DNA from: Streptomyces sp. NRRL S-244
GTDB taxonomy: Bacteria > Actinomycetota > Actinomycetes > Streptomycetales > Streptomycetaceae
Length of the DNA stretch: 64,000 nt
Direction: 5' to 3'
NCBI RefSeq assembly: GCF_000717915.1
Contig: NZ_JOCX01000001.1
Coordinates: forward strand, 248,001-312,000
Below the pieces are notes generated by a model that was not told where the DNA came from, did no database searches, and saw only the letters and a list, made by a program, of their open reading frames with translations. Both the position numbers and the translations under genes were made by a program. This document shows positions 51,820 through 59,603 of the stretch, piece after piece; position 1 is the first letter of the stretch, and every line of letters begins with the position of its first letter.

Positions 51820-53123
51820 CCCCCACCGACGCCGACCACGCCCTCCGGGCCCTCGACGAGGCCCTGGCACTGGTCAGCCGCGACCCCGGCACCGCCGACG
51901 CCCCCGGCGGCGGCCATCGCGCCACCGGCTGGCCGCAGGCCCGGGAGGCCGCCGCCCGCGCCGGCTCCGGCATCCGGCCCCGCACCCACCGGGTCCCCCT
52001 CGCGGACGCGCTCGGCGAGGTGCTGGCCCAGTCCCTGGACGCGCTCACCGACCTGCCGTCCTTCGACAGCTCCGCCATGGACGGCTGGGCCGTCGCCGGC
52101 CCCGGCCCCTGGACCGTCCGCCCCGGCGGCGGGGTGCTGGCCGGCTCCGACCGCCCCGAGCCGCTGGCCGACGGCGAGGCCGTACGGATCGCCACCGGCG
52201 CCCGGGTCCCCGCCGACGCCACCGCCGTGATCCGCAGCGAGCACTCGCGCGAGTCCGGCACCCAGCTCCACGCCGACCGGGCCGTCCTCACCGGCCAGGA
52301 CATCCGCCCGCGCGGCCAGGAATGCCGCTCCGGCGACCTGCTGCTGCCCGCCGGCTCCCTCGTCACCCCCGCCGTCCTCGGCCTCGCGGCGGCCGCCGGG
52401 TACGACGAGCTCACCACCCTGCCCCGGCCCCGGGTCGAGATCCTGGTGCTCGGGGACGAGCTGCTCACCGAAGGCCGCCCGCACGACGGCCTGATCCGGG
52501 ACGCCCTCAGCCCCATGCTCGGCCCCTGGCTCACCCGGCTCGGCGCCGAGGTCACCGCCACCCGGCGGCTCGGCGACGACCCGGCCGGAGCCAAGGCCCT
52601 GCTGGCCGCCGTCACGGACTCCGACGCCGACCTGGTCGTCACCACCGGCGGCACCGCCTCCGGCCCCGTCGACCACGTCCACCCCGTCCTGCGGGAGGCC
52701 GGCGCCGAGCTGCTGGTCGACGGGGTCGCCGTACGCCCCGGTCACCCCATGCTGCTGGCCCGTCTCGGCGACCGCACGGACGGGCGCCACCTGGTCGGCC
52801 TGCCCGGCAACCCGCTCGCCGCCGTCTCCGGGCTGCTGACCCTCGCCGAACCGCTGCTGCGCGCCCTGGCCGGCCGCCGCCAGCGGCCCCGGTACACGGT
52901 CCCGGTGCAGGGCGACGTACCCGGCCACCCGTACGACACCCGGCTCGTGCCCGTCCTGCTGACCGACGAGCACGCCGTACCGCTGCGCTACCACGGTCCC
53001 GCGATGCTGCGCGGCGTGGCCGCCGCCGACGGGCTGGCCGTCGTACCGCCGCACGGCGCGCGCGACGGACAGGACCTGGAGATCCTCGATCTGCCGTGGG
53101 TCTCCGGAGGATGTTTCACGTGA
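51816..53123 (+). CDS. moeA: Molybdopterin molybdotransferase MoeA
   Basis: A 435-residue enzyme that inserts molybdate into adenylylated molybdopterin. Conserved points: the N-terminal FDSSAMDGWAV, IATGARVPADATAVIR, ECRSGDLLLPAGSLV, the MoCF_biosynth core ILVLGDELLTEG with TTGGTASGPVDHV, and GLPGNPLAAVSG near the C-terminus. The first ~70 residues include a poorly conserved extension. ATG 51816 overlaps the mobA-like stop. The stop codon TGA is part of a parS site, and the K+ channel begins within that same site. Confidence 0.93.
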   Translation: MTPTDADHALRALDEALALVSRDPGTADAPGGGHRATGWPQAREAAARAGSGIRPRTHRVPLADALGEVLAQSLDALTDLPSFDSSAMDGWAVAGPGPWTVRPGGGVLAGSDRPEPLADGEAVRIATGARVPADATAVIRSEHSRESGTQLHADRAVLTGQDIRPRGQECRSGDLLLPAGSLVTPAVLGLAAAAGYDELTTLPRPRVEILVLGDELLTEGRPHDGLIRDALSPMLGPWLTRLGAEVTATRRLGDDPAGAKALLAAVTDSDADLVVTTGGTASGPVDHVHPVLREAGAELLVDGVAVRPGHPMLLARLGDRTDGRHLVGLPGNPLAAVSGLLTLAEPLLRALAGRRQRPRYTVPVQGDVPGHPYDTRLVPVLLTDEHAVPLRYHGPAMLRGVAAADGLAVVPPHGARDGQDLEILDLPWVSGGCFT

Positions 53124-53126
53124 AAC
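53113..53126. promoter_or_regulatory. parS site (perfect) at the moeA / K+ channel junction
   Basis: Second exact copy of GTTTCACGTGAAAC. It encodes the last moeA residues (Cys-Phe-Thr-stop), and its central GTG (53120-53122) is the best start of the channel gene, with ggagg 9 nt upstream. Confidence 0.92.
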
Positions 53127-54211
53127 TTCACGGCCACGACGCGATGGCCCGGGGCGCCGACGAGAAACTCGTCTCACGGCGCATCAAACTGCCCAAGCGC
53201 GTGGTGGAGAAGCCGCTCCGGCAGGTCGGCAAACGGCTGTTGATGGCCCTGTTCGTGCTGTTCCTGACGGTCCTGATCGTGTGGCTCGACCGCGCCGGGT
53301 ACCACGACAACGCCAACGAGCAGGTCGACCTCCTCGACTGCGTCTACTACGCCACGGTGACCCTGTCGACGACCGGCTACGGCGACATCGTCCCGTACAG
53401 CGACAGCGCACGGCTGACCAACATCCTGCTGATCACTCCTCTGCGCGTGCTGTTCCTGATCATCCTGGTCGGAACCACACTGGAGGTCCTGACCGAGAAG
53501 ACCCGGGAAGAGTGGCGGCTGAACCGCTGGAGGAAGAACTTGCGTGAGCACACGGTCGTCGTCGGCTTCGGCACCAAGGGCCGCTCGGCCCTGCAGACGC
53601 TGCTGGCCACCGGCCTCCGCAAGGACCAGGTCGTCATCGTGGACCCGAGCGCCAAGGTGATCGACATGGCCAACGCGGAGGGCTTCACCGGAGTGGTCGG
53701 CGACGCCACCCGCTCCGATGTCCTGATCCGCGCCGAGCTCCAGAAGGCCCGTCAGATCGTCATCGCCACGCAGCGGGACGACACGGCGGTACTGGTCACG
53801 CTGACGGCGCGGCAGATGAACCGCGGCGCGAAGATCGTCGCGGCGGTCCGCGAGGAGGAGAACGCGCCGCTGCTGCGCCAGTCGGGCGCCGACGCGGTCA
53901 TCACGAGCGCGAGCGCGGCCGGCCGGCTGCTGGGGCTCTCGGTGCTGAGCCCGAGCGCGGGCACGGTGATGGAGGACCTGATCCAGCAGGGCAGCGGGCT
54001 CGACCTGATCGAACGGCCGGTGAAGAAGGCCGAAGCCGGCAAGGGCGTACGGGAGACGGAGGACCTGGTGGTGAGCGTGCTGCGCGGCCACCGGCTGCTC
54101 GCGTACGACGACCCGCACGCCAGCCCGCTCCAGCTGACGGACCGTCTCATCACCATCGTGCGCGCGGCGCCGCCCGCCTCGCCGATGGTGACGCTGGGGC
54201 CCGCGGAGTAG
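53120..54211 (+). CDS. Potassium channel with TrkA-N (RCK) domain
   Basis: A 363-residue two-helix K+ channel of the MthK/TrkA-linked type. A basic cytoplasmic N-terminus is followed by one helix (about 38-56), the pore loop with selectivity filter TTGYGD (residues 84-89) and a second helix (NILLITPLRVLFLIILVGTTL). A Rossmann RCK domain (VVVGFGTKGRSALQTLL, ending with NAEGFTGVVGDATRSDVL) and a C-terminal RCK_C-like part follow. Intracellular ligand binding would gate the pore. GTG 53120 is preferred over ATG 53111 because the SD (ggagg 53106-53110) is correctly spaced only for the GTG. Confidence 0.9.
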   Translation: MKLHGHDAMARGADEKLVSRRIKLPKRVVEKPLRQVGKRLLMALFVLFLTVLIVWLDRAGYHDNANEQVDLLDCVYYATVTLSTTGYGDIVPYSDSARLTNILLITPLRVLFLIILVGTTLEVLTEKTREEWRLNRWRKNLREHTVVVGFGTKGRSALQTLLATGLRKDQVVIVDPSAKVIDMANAEGFTGVVGDATRSDVLIRAELQKARQIVIATQRDDTAVLVTLTARQMNRGAKIVAAVREEENAPLLRQSGADAVITSASAAGRLLGLSVLSPSAGTVMEDLIQQGSGLDLIERPVKKAEAGKGVRETEDLVVSVLRGHRLLAYDDPHASPLQLTDRLITIVRAAPPASPMVTLGPAE

Positions 54212-54246
54212 CGAACGCTTCACCGAGTTGGCGTACCCTCCGGGCC

Positions 54247-55224
54247 ATGCATGCGATCACCATCGAACAGCCCGGCGGCCCCGAGGCCCTCGTCTGGGCC
54301 GAGGTACCCGATCCGGTGGCCGGCGAGGGCGAGGTCCTCGTCGACGTCGCGGCGAGCGCCGTGAACCGCGCCGACATCCTCCAGCGCCAGGGGTTCTACG
54401 ATCCCCCGCCCGGCGCCTCCCCGTACCCCGGCCTGGAGTGCTCGGGGCGGATCGCCGCCCTCGGCCCGGGGGTGTCCGGCTGGGCGGTGGGCGACGAGGT
54501 GTGCGCCCTGCTCGGCGGGGGCGGGTACGCGGAGCGCGTGGCCGTCCCGGCGGGCCAGCTGCTGCCGGTCCCGGCCGGCGTGGACCTGGTCACGGCGGCG
54601 GCGCTGCCCGAGGTGGTCTGCACGGTGTGGTCGAACGTGTTCATGGTGGCGGGCCTGCGCCCCGGCGAGACGGTGCTGGTGCACGGCGGCTCCAGCGGCA
54701 TCGGCACGATGGCCATCCAGCTGGCGAAGGCGGTGGGCGCCACGGTGGCGGTGACCGCGGGCGGCCCGGAGAAGCTGGCCCGTTGCAAGGAGCTGGGCGC
54801 CGACATCCTGATCGACTACCGCGAGCAGGACTTCGTGGCGGAGCTGCGGGCCGCGACGGGCGGCGCCGGGGCGGACGTGATCCTGGACATCATGGGCGCG
54901 AAGTACCTGGCGCGGAACCTGGACGCGCTGGCCGTGAACGGCCGGCTCGCCGTGATCGGGCTCCAGGGCGGGGTGAAGGCGGAGCTCAACCTGGGCGCGC
55001 TGCTGGCGAAGCGGGCGGCCATCACCGCCACCTCGTTGCGGGCGCGCCCGCTGGAGGAGAAGGCGGCCATCGTCGCCGCCGTGCGGGAACACGTCTGGCC
55101 GCTGGTGGCGTCGGGCCGGGTGAACCCGGTGGTGCACGGGTCGTTCCCGATGAGCGAGGCCCCCGAGGCCCACCGCACGCTGGAATCCAGCGCCCATGTG
55201 GGCAAGCTCCTGCTGACCACCTGA
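54247..55224 (+). CDS. NAD(P)H-quinone oxidoreductase (MDR/PIG3-like)
   Basis: A 325-residue medium-chain reductase lacking the zinc ligands. The N-terminal GroES-like domain has NRADILQRQGFYDPPPG, typical of PIG3-type quinone reductases; the Rossmann part has VLVHGGSSGIGTMAIQLAKA and DVILDIMGAKYL. It would reduce quinones with NADPH in the cytosol. ATG 54247 is 35 nt after the channel gene on the same strand. A strong bidirectional terminator follows. Confidence 0.92.
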   Translation: MHAITIEQPGGPEALVWAEVPDPVAGEGEVLVDVAASAVNRADILQRQGFYDPPPGASPYPGLECSGRIAALGPGVSGWAVGDEVCALLGGGGYAERVAVPAGQLLPVPAGVDLVTAAALPEVVCTVWSNVFMVAGLRPGETVLVHGGSSGIGTMAIQLAKAVGATVAVTAGGPEKLARCKELGADILIDYREQDFVAELRAATGGAGADVILDIMGAKYLARNLDALAVNGRLAVIGLQGGVKAELNLGALLAKRAAITATSLRARPLEEKAAIVAAVREHVWPLVASGRVNPVVHGSFPMSEAPEAHRTLESSAHVGKLLLTT

Positions 55225-55242
55225 CCGGCCGGTCCCCACGGC

Positions 55243-55279
55243 CGCGGGCTCCCTCCCCGACCGGGGGAGGGAGCCCGCG
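55243..55279. terminator. Bidirectional 16-bp hairpin terminator
   Basis: CGCGGGCTCCCTCCCC pairs perfectly with its complement around a 5-nt loop (gaccg), between the quinone oxidoreductase gene and the convergent E2 gene of bkd operon 2. Confidence 0.88.
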
Positions 55280-55290
55280 CGGGGCGCCCG

Positions 55291-56628
55291 TTACAGCGAA
55301 CGCAGCAGCACGGCCGGGGACTCCACGCAGTCGGCCACGTAGCGCAGGAAGCCGCCCGCCGTGCCGCCGTCGCAGACCCGGTGGTCGAAGGTCAGGGACA
55401 GCTGGACGACCTGGCGGACCGCCAGCTCCCCCTTGTGGACCCACGGCTTGGCCATGATCCGGCCGACGCCGAGCATGGCCGCCTCCGGGTGGTTGATGAT
55501 CGGCGTGGAGCCGTCCACACCGAACACCCCGTAGTTGTTCAGGGTGAACGTGCCCCCGGTGAGGTCGGCCGGGGCCAGTTTCCCGGCCCGGGCGAGCTCG
55601 GTCAGGCGGGCGAACTCCGCCGACAGCGACTCCGGGTTGCGGCCCTGCGCGTCCCGGACCACCGGAACCACCAGCCCGCGCTCCGTCTGCGCCGCGAAGC
55701 CCAGGTGCACGGAAGGCAGCCGTACGATCTCGTTCGCCGCGAGGTCCACGGTCGAGTTGAGCTCGGGGTACTTCGCCAGCGCGGCCGTGCAGATCCGGGC
55801 CAGCAGCGCCAGCACCGAGATCTTCGGCCCGCCCACGGCGTTCATCGCGGCCCGCGCCGCCATCAGCTCGGTCGCATCGGCGTCGACCCAGCACGTGGCG
55901 TCCGGGATCTCCCGGCGGCTGCGCGACAGCTTCTCGGCCACCACGCCCCGCAGGCCCTTCAGCGGCACCCGCTCACCGGCCGGCGCGGCTGCCACGGGCG
56001 CGGCGGGCGCGGCGACGGGAGCCGGCTCCGGCGCCCGGAGCGCCGCCTCCACGTCCGAGCGCAGGATCAGCCCCTCGGGCCCGGACCCGCTCAGCCCGCG
56101 CAGGTCGATCCCGTGGTCCCGCGCCAGCTTGCGCACGAGCGGCGAGATCACGGCGACGGGACCGGTCGCGAGGGGAGCGGTCGCAAGGGGCGCCGGTGCG
56201 ACGGGCGCCGGCGTGAGGGGAGCGGTCGCGATGGGAGCGGGTGCGGGAGCAGCGGCACCAGCCGGCGCTGCGGAGCCAGGTCGCACCCGCCTCCGACGCG
56301 CCGTGCGCGAGTGGTCCGTCCCGTAGCCGACCAGGACGTTGCCCGAGCCGGAATCCTCGGGCTCCGCCTCCGGGGCCTCCCCCGCACCCACCGCCACCGT
56401 GATCAGCGGTGCTCCGACGGGGAGTTCCGTGCCCTCCTCCCCGAACCTGGCGGTGACCACACCGCCGTACGGGCACGGCACCTCCACCATCGCCTTGGCC
56501 GTCTCGACCTCGACCACCGGCTGGTCGATGGCGACGACGTCGCCCACCGCCACCAGCCAGCGGACGATCTCGGCCTCGGTCAGTCCCTCCCCGAGGTCGG
56601 GGAGCTTGAACTCCATTACCTGCGGCAT
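55291..56628 (-). CDS. bkdC: Branched-chain 2-oxo acid dehydrogenase E2, operon 2
   Basis: A 445-residue E2. One lipoyl domain (about 1-80; Lys in VETAKAMVEVP), a long Ala/Pro/Thr linker with repeating PLATAP-like units, an E1/E3-binding domain (LVRKLARDHGIDLRGL) and the catalytic domain ending LTFDHRVCDGGTAGG with the His-Asp pair. ATG 56628 shares one base with the E1-beta stop (TGATG). About 40 residues shorter than the operon 1 copy, mostly in the linker. No E3 is nearby. Confidence 0.93.
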   Translation of the reverse strand: MPQVMEFKLPDLGEGLTEAEIVRWLVAVGDVVAIDQPVVEVETAKAMVEVPCPYGGVVTARFGEEGTELPVGAPLITVAVGAGEAPEAEPEDSGSGNVLVGYGTDHSRTARRRRVRPGSAAPAGAAAPAPAPIATAPLTPAPVAPAPLATAPLATGPVAVISPLVRKLARDHGIDLRGLSGSGPEGLILRSDVEAALRAPEPAPVAAPAAPVAAAPAGERVPLKGLRGVVAEKLSRSRREIPDATCWVDADATELMAARAAMNAVGGPKISVLALLARICTAALAKYPELNSTVDLAANEIVRLPSVHLGFAAQTERGLVVPVVRDAQGRNPESLSAEFARLTELARAGKLAPADLTGGTFTLNNYGVFGVDGSTPIINHPEAAMLGVGRIMAKPWVHKGELAVRQVVQLSLTFDHRVCDGGTAGGFLRYVADCVESPAVLLRSL

Positions 56629-57626
56629 CAGTTCTCCCACTGCAGGCGGGCCACGGTGTCCAGGATCCGGTCCACGCCGGGCAGATGGTGCTTCTCCAGC
56701 ATCGGCGGCGGGTACGGGATGTCGAATCCCGTCACCCGCAGCACCGGCGCCTCCAGGTGGTGGAAGCACTTCTCCTGGATGCGGGCGACGAGCTCCGCGC
56801 CCGGTCCGCCGAAGCCGTTCGCCTCGTGGACCACCACCGCGCGCCCGGTGCGGCGTACGGACGCCACGACCGTCTCCTCGTCGAACGGGACGAGCGAGCG
56901 CAGGTCCACGACCTCCAGGTCCCAGCCCTCCTCGCGCGCCGCCTCGGCCGCCTCCAGGCACACCGGCAGCGAGGGCCCGTACGTGATCAGCGTGGCGCTC
57001 GTGCCGGTACGCCGGACGAGTGCCTTCCCGATCCCCGGCACGGCCGTCGGCGTCCCGGGGTTCCACTGCGCCTTCGACCAGTACAGCCGCTTCGGCTCCA
57101 GGAAGATCACCGGATCGTCGCTCGCGATCGACGCGCGCAGCAGCCCGTACGCGTCCTCCACGGTCGCCGGGGTCACCACGTGCAGGCCGGGGGTGGCCAC
57201 GTAGTACGCCTCGGAGGAGTCGCTGTGGTGCTCCACCCCGCCGATCCCGCCGCCGTACGGCACCCGGATGGTGATCGGGAGCGGCATCGCGCCGCGCGTC
57301 CGGTTGCGCATCTTCGCCACGTGCGAGATCAGCTGCTCGAACGCCGGGTACGCGAACGCGTCGAACTGCATCTCCACGACCGGCCGCAGCCCGTACATGG
57401 CCATGCCCACCGCGGCGCCCAGGATCCCGGCCTCCGCGAGCGGGGTGTCCGTGCAGCGCTCCTCGCCGAACTCCTTCGCGAGGCCGTCCGTGATCCGGAA
57501 GACCCCGCCCAGCGTGCCGACGTCCTCGCCCATGACGTGGACCGTGGGGTCCTCCGCCATCGCGTCGCGCATGGCCCGCTGTAGCGCCTGCGCCATCGTC
57601 GCCGGCTTCACGGCCACCGTGGTCAC
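56628..57626 (-). CDS. bkdB: Branched-chain 2-oxo acid dehydrogenase E1 beta, operon 2
   Basis: A 332-residue E1-beta subunit (VMGEDVGTLGGVFRITDGLA, DTPLAEAGILGAAVGMAM, EMQFDAFAYPAFEQ, EVVDLRSLVPFD). GTG 57626 overlaps the E1-alpha stop by 4 nt (GTGA) and has ggaggag upstream. Near-collinear with the operon 1 subunit, clearly a paralogue. Size matches S. avermitilis BkdB more closely than BkdG. Confidence 0.94.
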   Translation of the reverse strand: MTTVAVKPATMAQALQRAMRDAMAEDPTVHVMGEDVGTLGGVFRITDGLAKEFGEERCTDTPLAEAGILGAAVGMAMYGLRPVVEMQFDAFAYPAFEQLISHVAKMRNRTRGAMPLPITIRVPYGGGIGGVEHHSDSSEAYYVATPGLHVVTPATVEDAYGLLRASIASDDPVIFLEPKRLYWSKAQWNPGTPTAVPGIGKALVRRTGTSATLITYGPSLPVCLEAAEAAREEGWDLEVVDLRSLVPFDEETVVASVRRTGRAVVVHEANGFGGPGAELVARIQEKCFHHLEAPVLRVTGFDIPYPPPMLEKHHLPGVDRILDTVARLQWEN

Positions 57627-58759
57627 GACTGCTCCTCCGCGTCGAGCTCGGCGCGCAGCATCTCCGCCTGCTCGCGGAGCCGGCCGGTCTGCTCCGCGTA
57701 GACGTTTTCGAACAGGTCCATAGGGTCGAGCACGGGCTCGGCGTTCATCCGCTCGCGCAGGGTCGCGGCCATCGCCTCGGCGGCGTCCTTGGCCTCCGAG
57801 ATGCCCGCCTCGTCCAGCATTCCGCGGGCGGTCAGCTCGCGCTCCAGCAGCTCCACCGGGTCGTGCGCCTTCCATGCCTCGACCTCGGCGTCACCGCGGT
57901 AGCGGGTCGCGTCGTCGGCGTTCGTGTGGGCCTCGATGCGGTACGTGACCGCCTCGATCAGCGTCGGTCCGCCGCCGGCCCGGGCCCGCCGGACGGCCTC
58001 GGACAGCACCTCGTGCACGGCGGCGATGTCGTTGCCGTCGACGAGGCGGCCGGGCATCCCGTACCCGACGGCCTTGTGGGCCAGGGTGGGGGCGGCGGTC
58101 TGCTTGGCCAGCGGGACCGATATCGCGAAACCGTTGTTCTGGACGAGGAAGACCACCGGGGCCTGCCAGACGGCCGCGAAGTTCAGCGCCTCGTGGAAAT
58201 CGCCCTCGCTGGTGCCGCCGTCGCCCACCAGGGCGAGCGCGACCACGTCGTCGCCGCGCAGGCGGGCCGCGTGCGCCAGGCCGACCGCGTGCGGCAGCTG
58301 GGTGGCGAGCGGGGTGCACAGCGGGGCGATCCGGTACTCGCGCGGGTCGTACCCGGTGTGCCAGTCGCCGCGCAGCAGCGTCAGCGCCTGAACGGGGTCG
58401 AGTCCGCGCGCCACGGCCGCGAGGGTGTCGCGGTAGCTCGGGAAGAGCCAGTCCTGCTCCTCCAGGACCAGCGCGGCCGCGATCTCGCAGGCCTCCTGGC
58501 CGACGGTGGAGGGGTACACGGCCAGTCGGCCCTGCCGGGTGAGGGCGGTGGCCTGGGCGTTGTACCGGCGGCCGCGCACCAGCTCGGCGTAGCAGCGGCG
58601 CATCAGCTCGGGGTCGAGCTTCTCGGCGGCCGGCGTGCCCAGCACCCGGTACGGCTCGGGGTCCGGGAGCAGCGGGGCGGCATCCGTACGGGGCCTCCAG
58701 GCGGGCGGCGGGGTGGAACGGTGGGATGCACCGGCACCGGGCAGCTCTTGGACCGTCAT
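57623..58759 (-). CDS. bkdA: Branched-chain 2-oxo acid dehydrogenase E1 alpha, operon 2
   Basis: A 378-residue E1-alpha with the TPP motif VGDGGTSEGD...NNGFAIS and the loop YRIEAHTNADDATRYR. It lacks the Ala/Lys-rich extension of the operon 1 copy. ATG 58759 has gaggagg about 10 nt upstream. Operon order is E1-alpha, E1-beta, E2. It is divergent from an Lrp-type regulator across 176 nt that contain two palindromes. Confidence 0.94.
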   Translation of the reverse strand: MTVQELPGAGASHRSTPPPAWRPRTDAAPLLPDPEPYRVLGTPAAEKLDPELMRRCYAELVRGRRYNAQATALTRQGRLAVYPSTVGQEACEIAAALVLEEQDWLFPSYRDTLAAVARGLDPVQALTLLRGDWHTGYDPREYRIAPLCTPLATQLPHAVGLAHAARLRGDDVVALALVGDGGTSEGDFHEALNFAAVWQAPVVFLVQNNGFAISVPLAKQTAAPTLAHKAVGYGMPGRLVDGNDIAAVHEVLSEAVRRARAGGGPTLIEAVTYRIEAHTNADDATRYRGDAEVEAWKAHDPVELLERELTARGMLDEAGISEAKDAAEAMAATLRERMNAEPVLDPMDLFENVYAEQTGRLREQAEMLRAELDAEEQS

Positions 58760-58804
58760 GGCGGCGTACACCTCCTCGTGGGAAGCGGGCAGGGCGACTC
58801 GGCT

Positions 58805-58834
58805 GTGAGGCGCCTCACCAACCGATTGTTCGGT
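58805..58834. promoter_or_regulatory. Twin palindromes between bkd operon 2 and its Lrp-type regulator
   Basis: A perfect 14-bp palindrome GTGAGGCGCCTCAC (58805-58818) is followed 2 nt later by ACCGA-ttgt-TCGGT (58821-58834). The second has the same arms and spacer length as the site in the paaN promoter. Both lie in the divergent gap and are probable operators. Confidence 0.6.
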
Positions 58835-58935
58835 CGATGGCGCAATTTGGCTACAGGCGGCTCCAGGCTGTGGACAAAGTGGCGCCGTAGCCCTGGGATG
58901 GGTGCAGGACGTCCAGGAGAGGGAGGCAGTGGGCA

Positions 58936-59517
58936 ATGCCGGATGAACAAATGGCCGCATCGGGTTCCACGCCGGGTTCCGCACCGGTGCCACCGGGCGG
59001 TGTGCCTTCGGCCCCACAGACCCCGCCGACCCCGCCGCGCCCCCTGGATCCCATCGACCGTTCGATCATGCGCCTGCTCCAGGCGGACGGCCGCGCGTCG
59101 ATACGGTCCGTGGCCGAGCAGGTCCACGTCTCGCGCGCGAACGCCTACGCCCGGATCAACCGGCTGATCGACGATGGCGTGATCCGCGGGTTCACGGCCC
59201 GCGTCAACCACGAAAGGGCGGGCCAGGGCGCCTCCGCGTACATCACCCTGAAGATCGTCCAGAACTCCTGGCGCACGGTCCGCGAGAAGCTCCGCGAGCT
59301 CCCGGGCGCCGCCCACATCGCCCTGGTCAGCGGTGATTTCGACGTCCTGCTGCTGGTCCACACCCCGGACAACCGCACGCTGCGCGAGCTGGTCCTGACC
59401 CGCCTCCAGTCCATTCCGGAGGTCCTGTCGACGCGCACCCTGCTGGTGTTCGAGGAAACGGATCTGCTCGATTCCGGCCCCGGCCCGAACGGCTCCCCGG
59501 CGATCTCCGAGGAGTAG
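58936..59517 (+). CDS. bkdR: Lrp/AsnC family regulator, probable BkdR
   Basis: A 193-residue regulator. A Pro-rich N-terminal ~35 residues precede the helix-turn-helix (LDPIDRSIMRLLQADGRASIRSVAEQV family pattern; VSRANAYARINRLIDDGVI recognition region), then the Lrp effector-binding beta-alpha domain (AYITLKIVQNSWRTV, HIALVSGDFDVLLLVHT). Divergent placement next to an E1-alpha gene matches BkdR, which controls branched-chain oxo acid dehydrogenase genes. ATG 58936 has agagggaggcag upstream. A U-tailed terminator follows. Confidence 0.9.
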   Translation: MPDEQMAASGSTPGSAPVPPGGVPSAPQTPPTPPRPLDPIDRSIMRLLQADGRASIRSVAEQVHVSRANAYARINRLIDDGVIRGFTARVNHERAGQGASAYITLKIVQNSWRTVREKLRELPGAAHIALVSGDFDVLLLVHTPDNRTLRELVLTRLQSIPEVLSTRTLLVFEETDLLDSGPGPNGSPAISEE

Positions 59518-59544
59518 CGGGCCCGGGACCGCCCGGGATACGAC

Positions 59545-59586
59545 AGAGCCCCGGGAAGGCCGTGAGGGCCTTCCCGGGGCTCTTTA
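59545..59586. terminator. Terminator between bkdR and the PKD protein gene
   Basis: 16-bp stem AGAGCCCCGGGAAGGC / GCCTTCCCGGGGCTCT with a 7-nt loop, followed by a short T-run (tttacc). It lies between convergent genes and can serve both directions. Confidence 0.88.
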
Positions 59587-59603
59587 CCAGACCGGTTCCG
59601 CGC

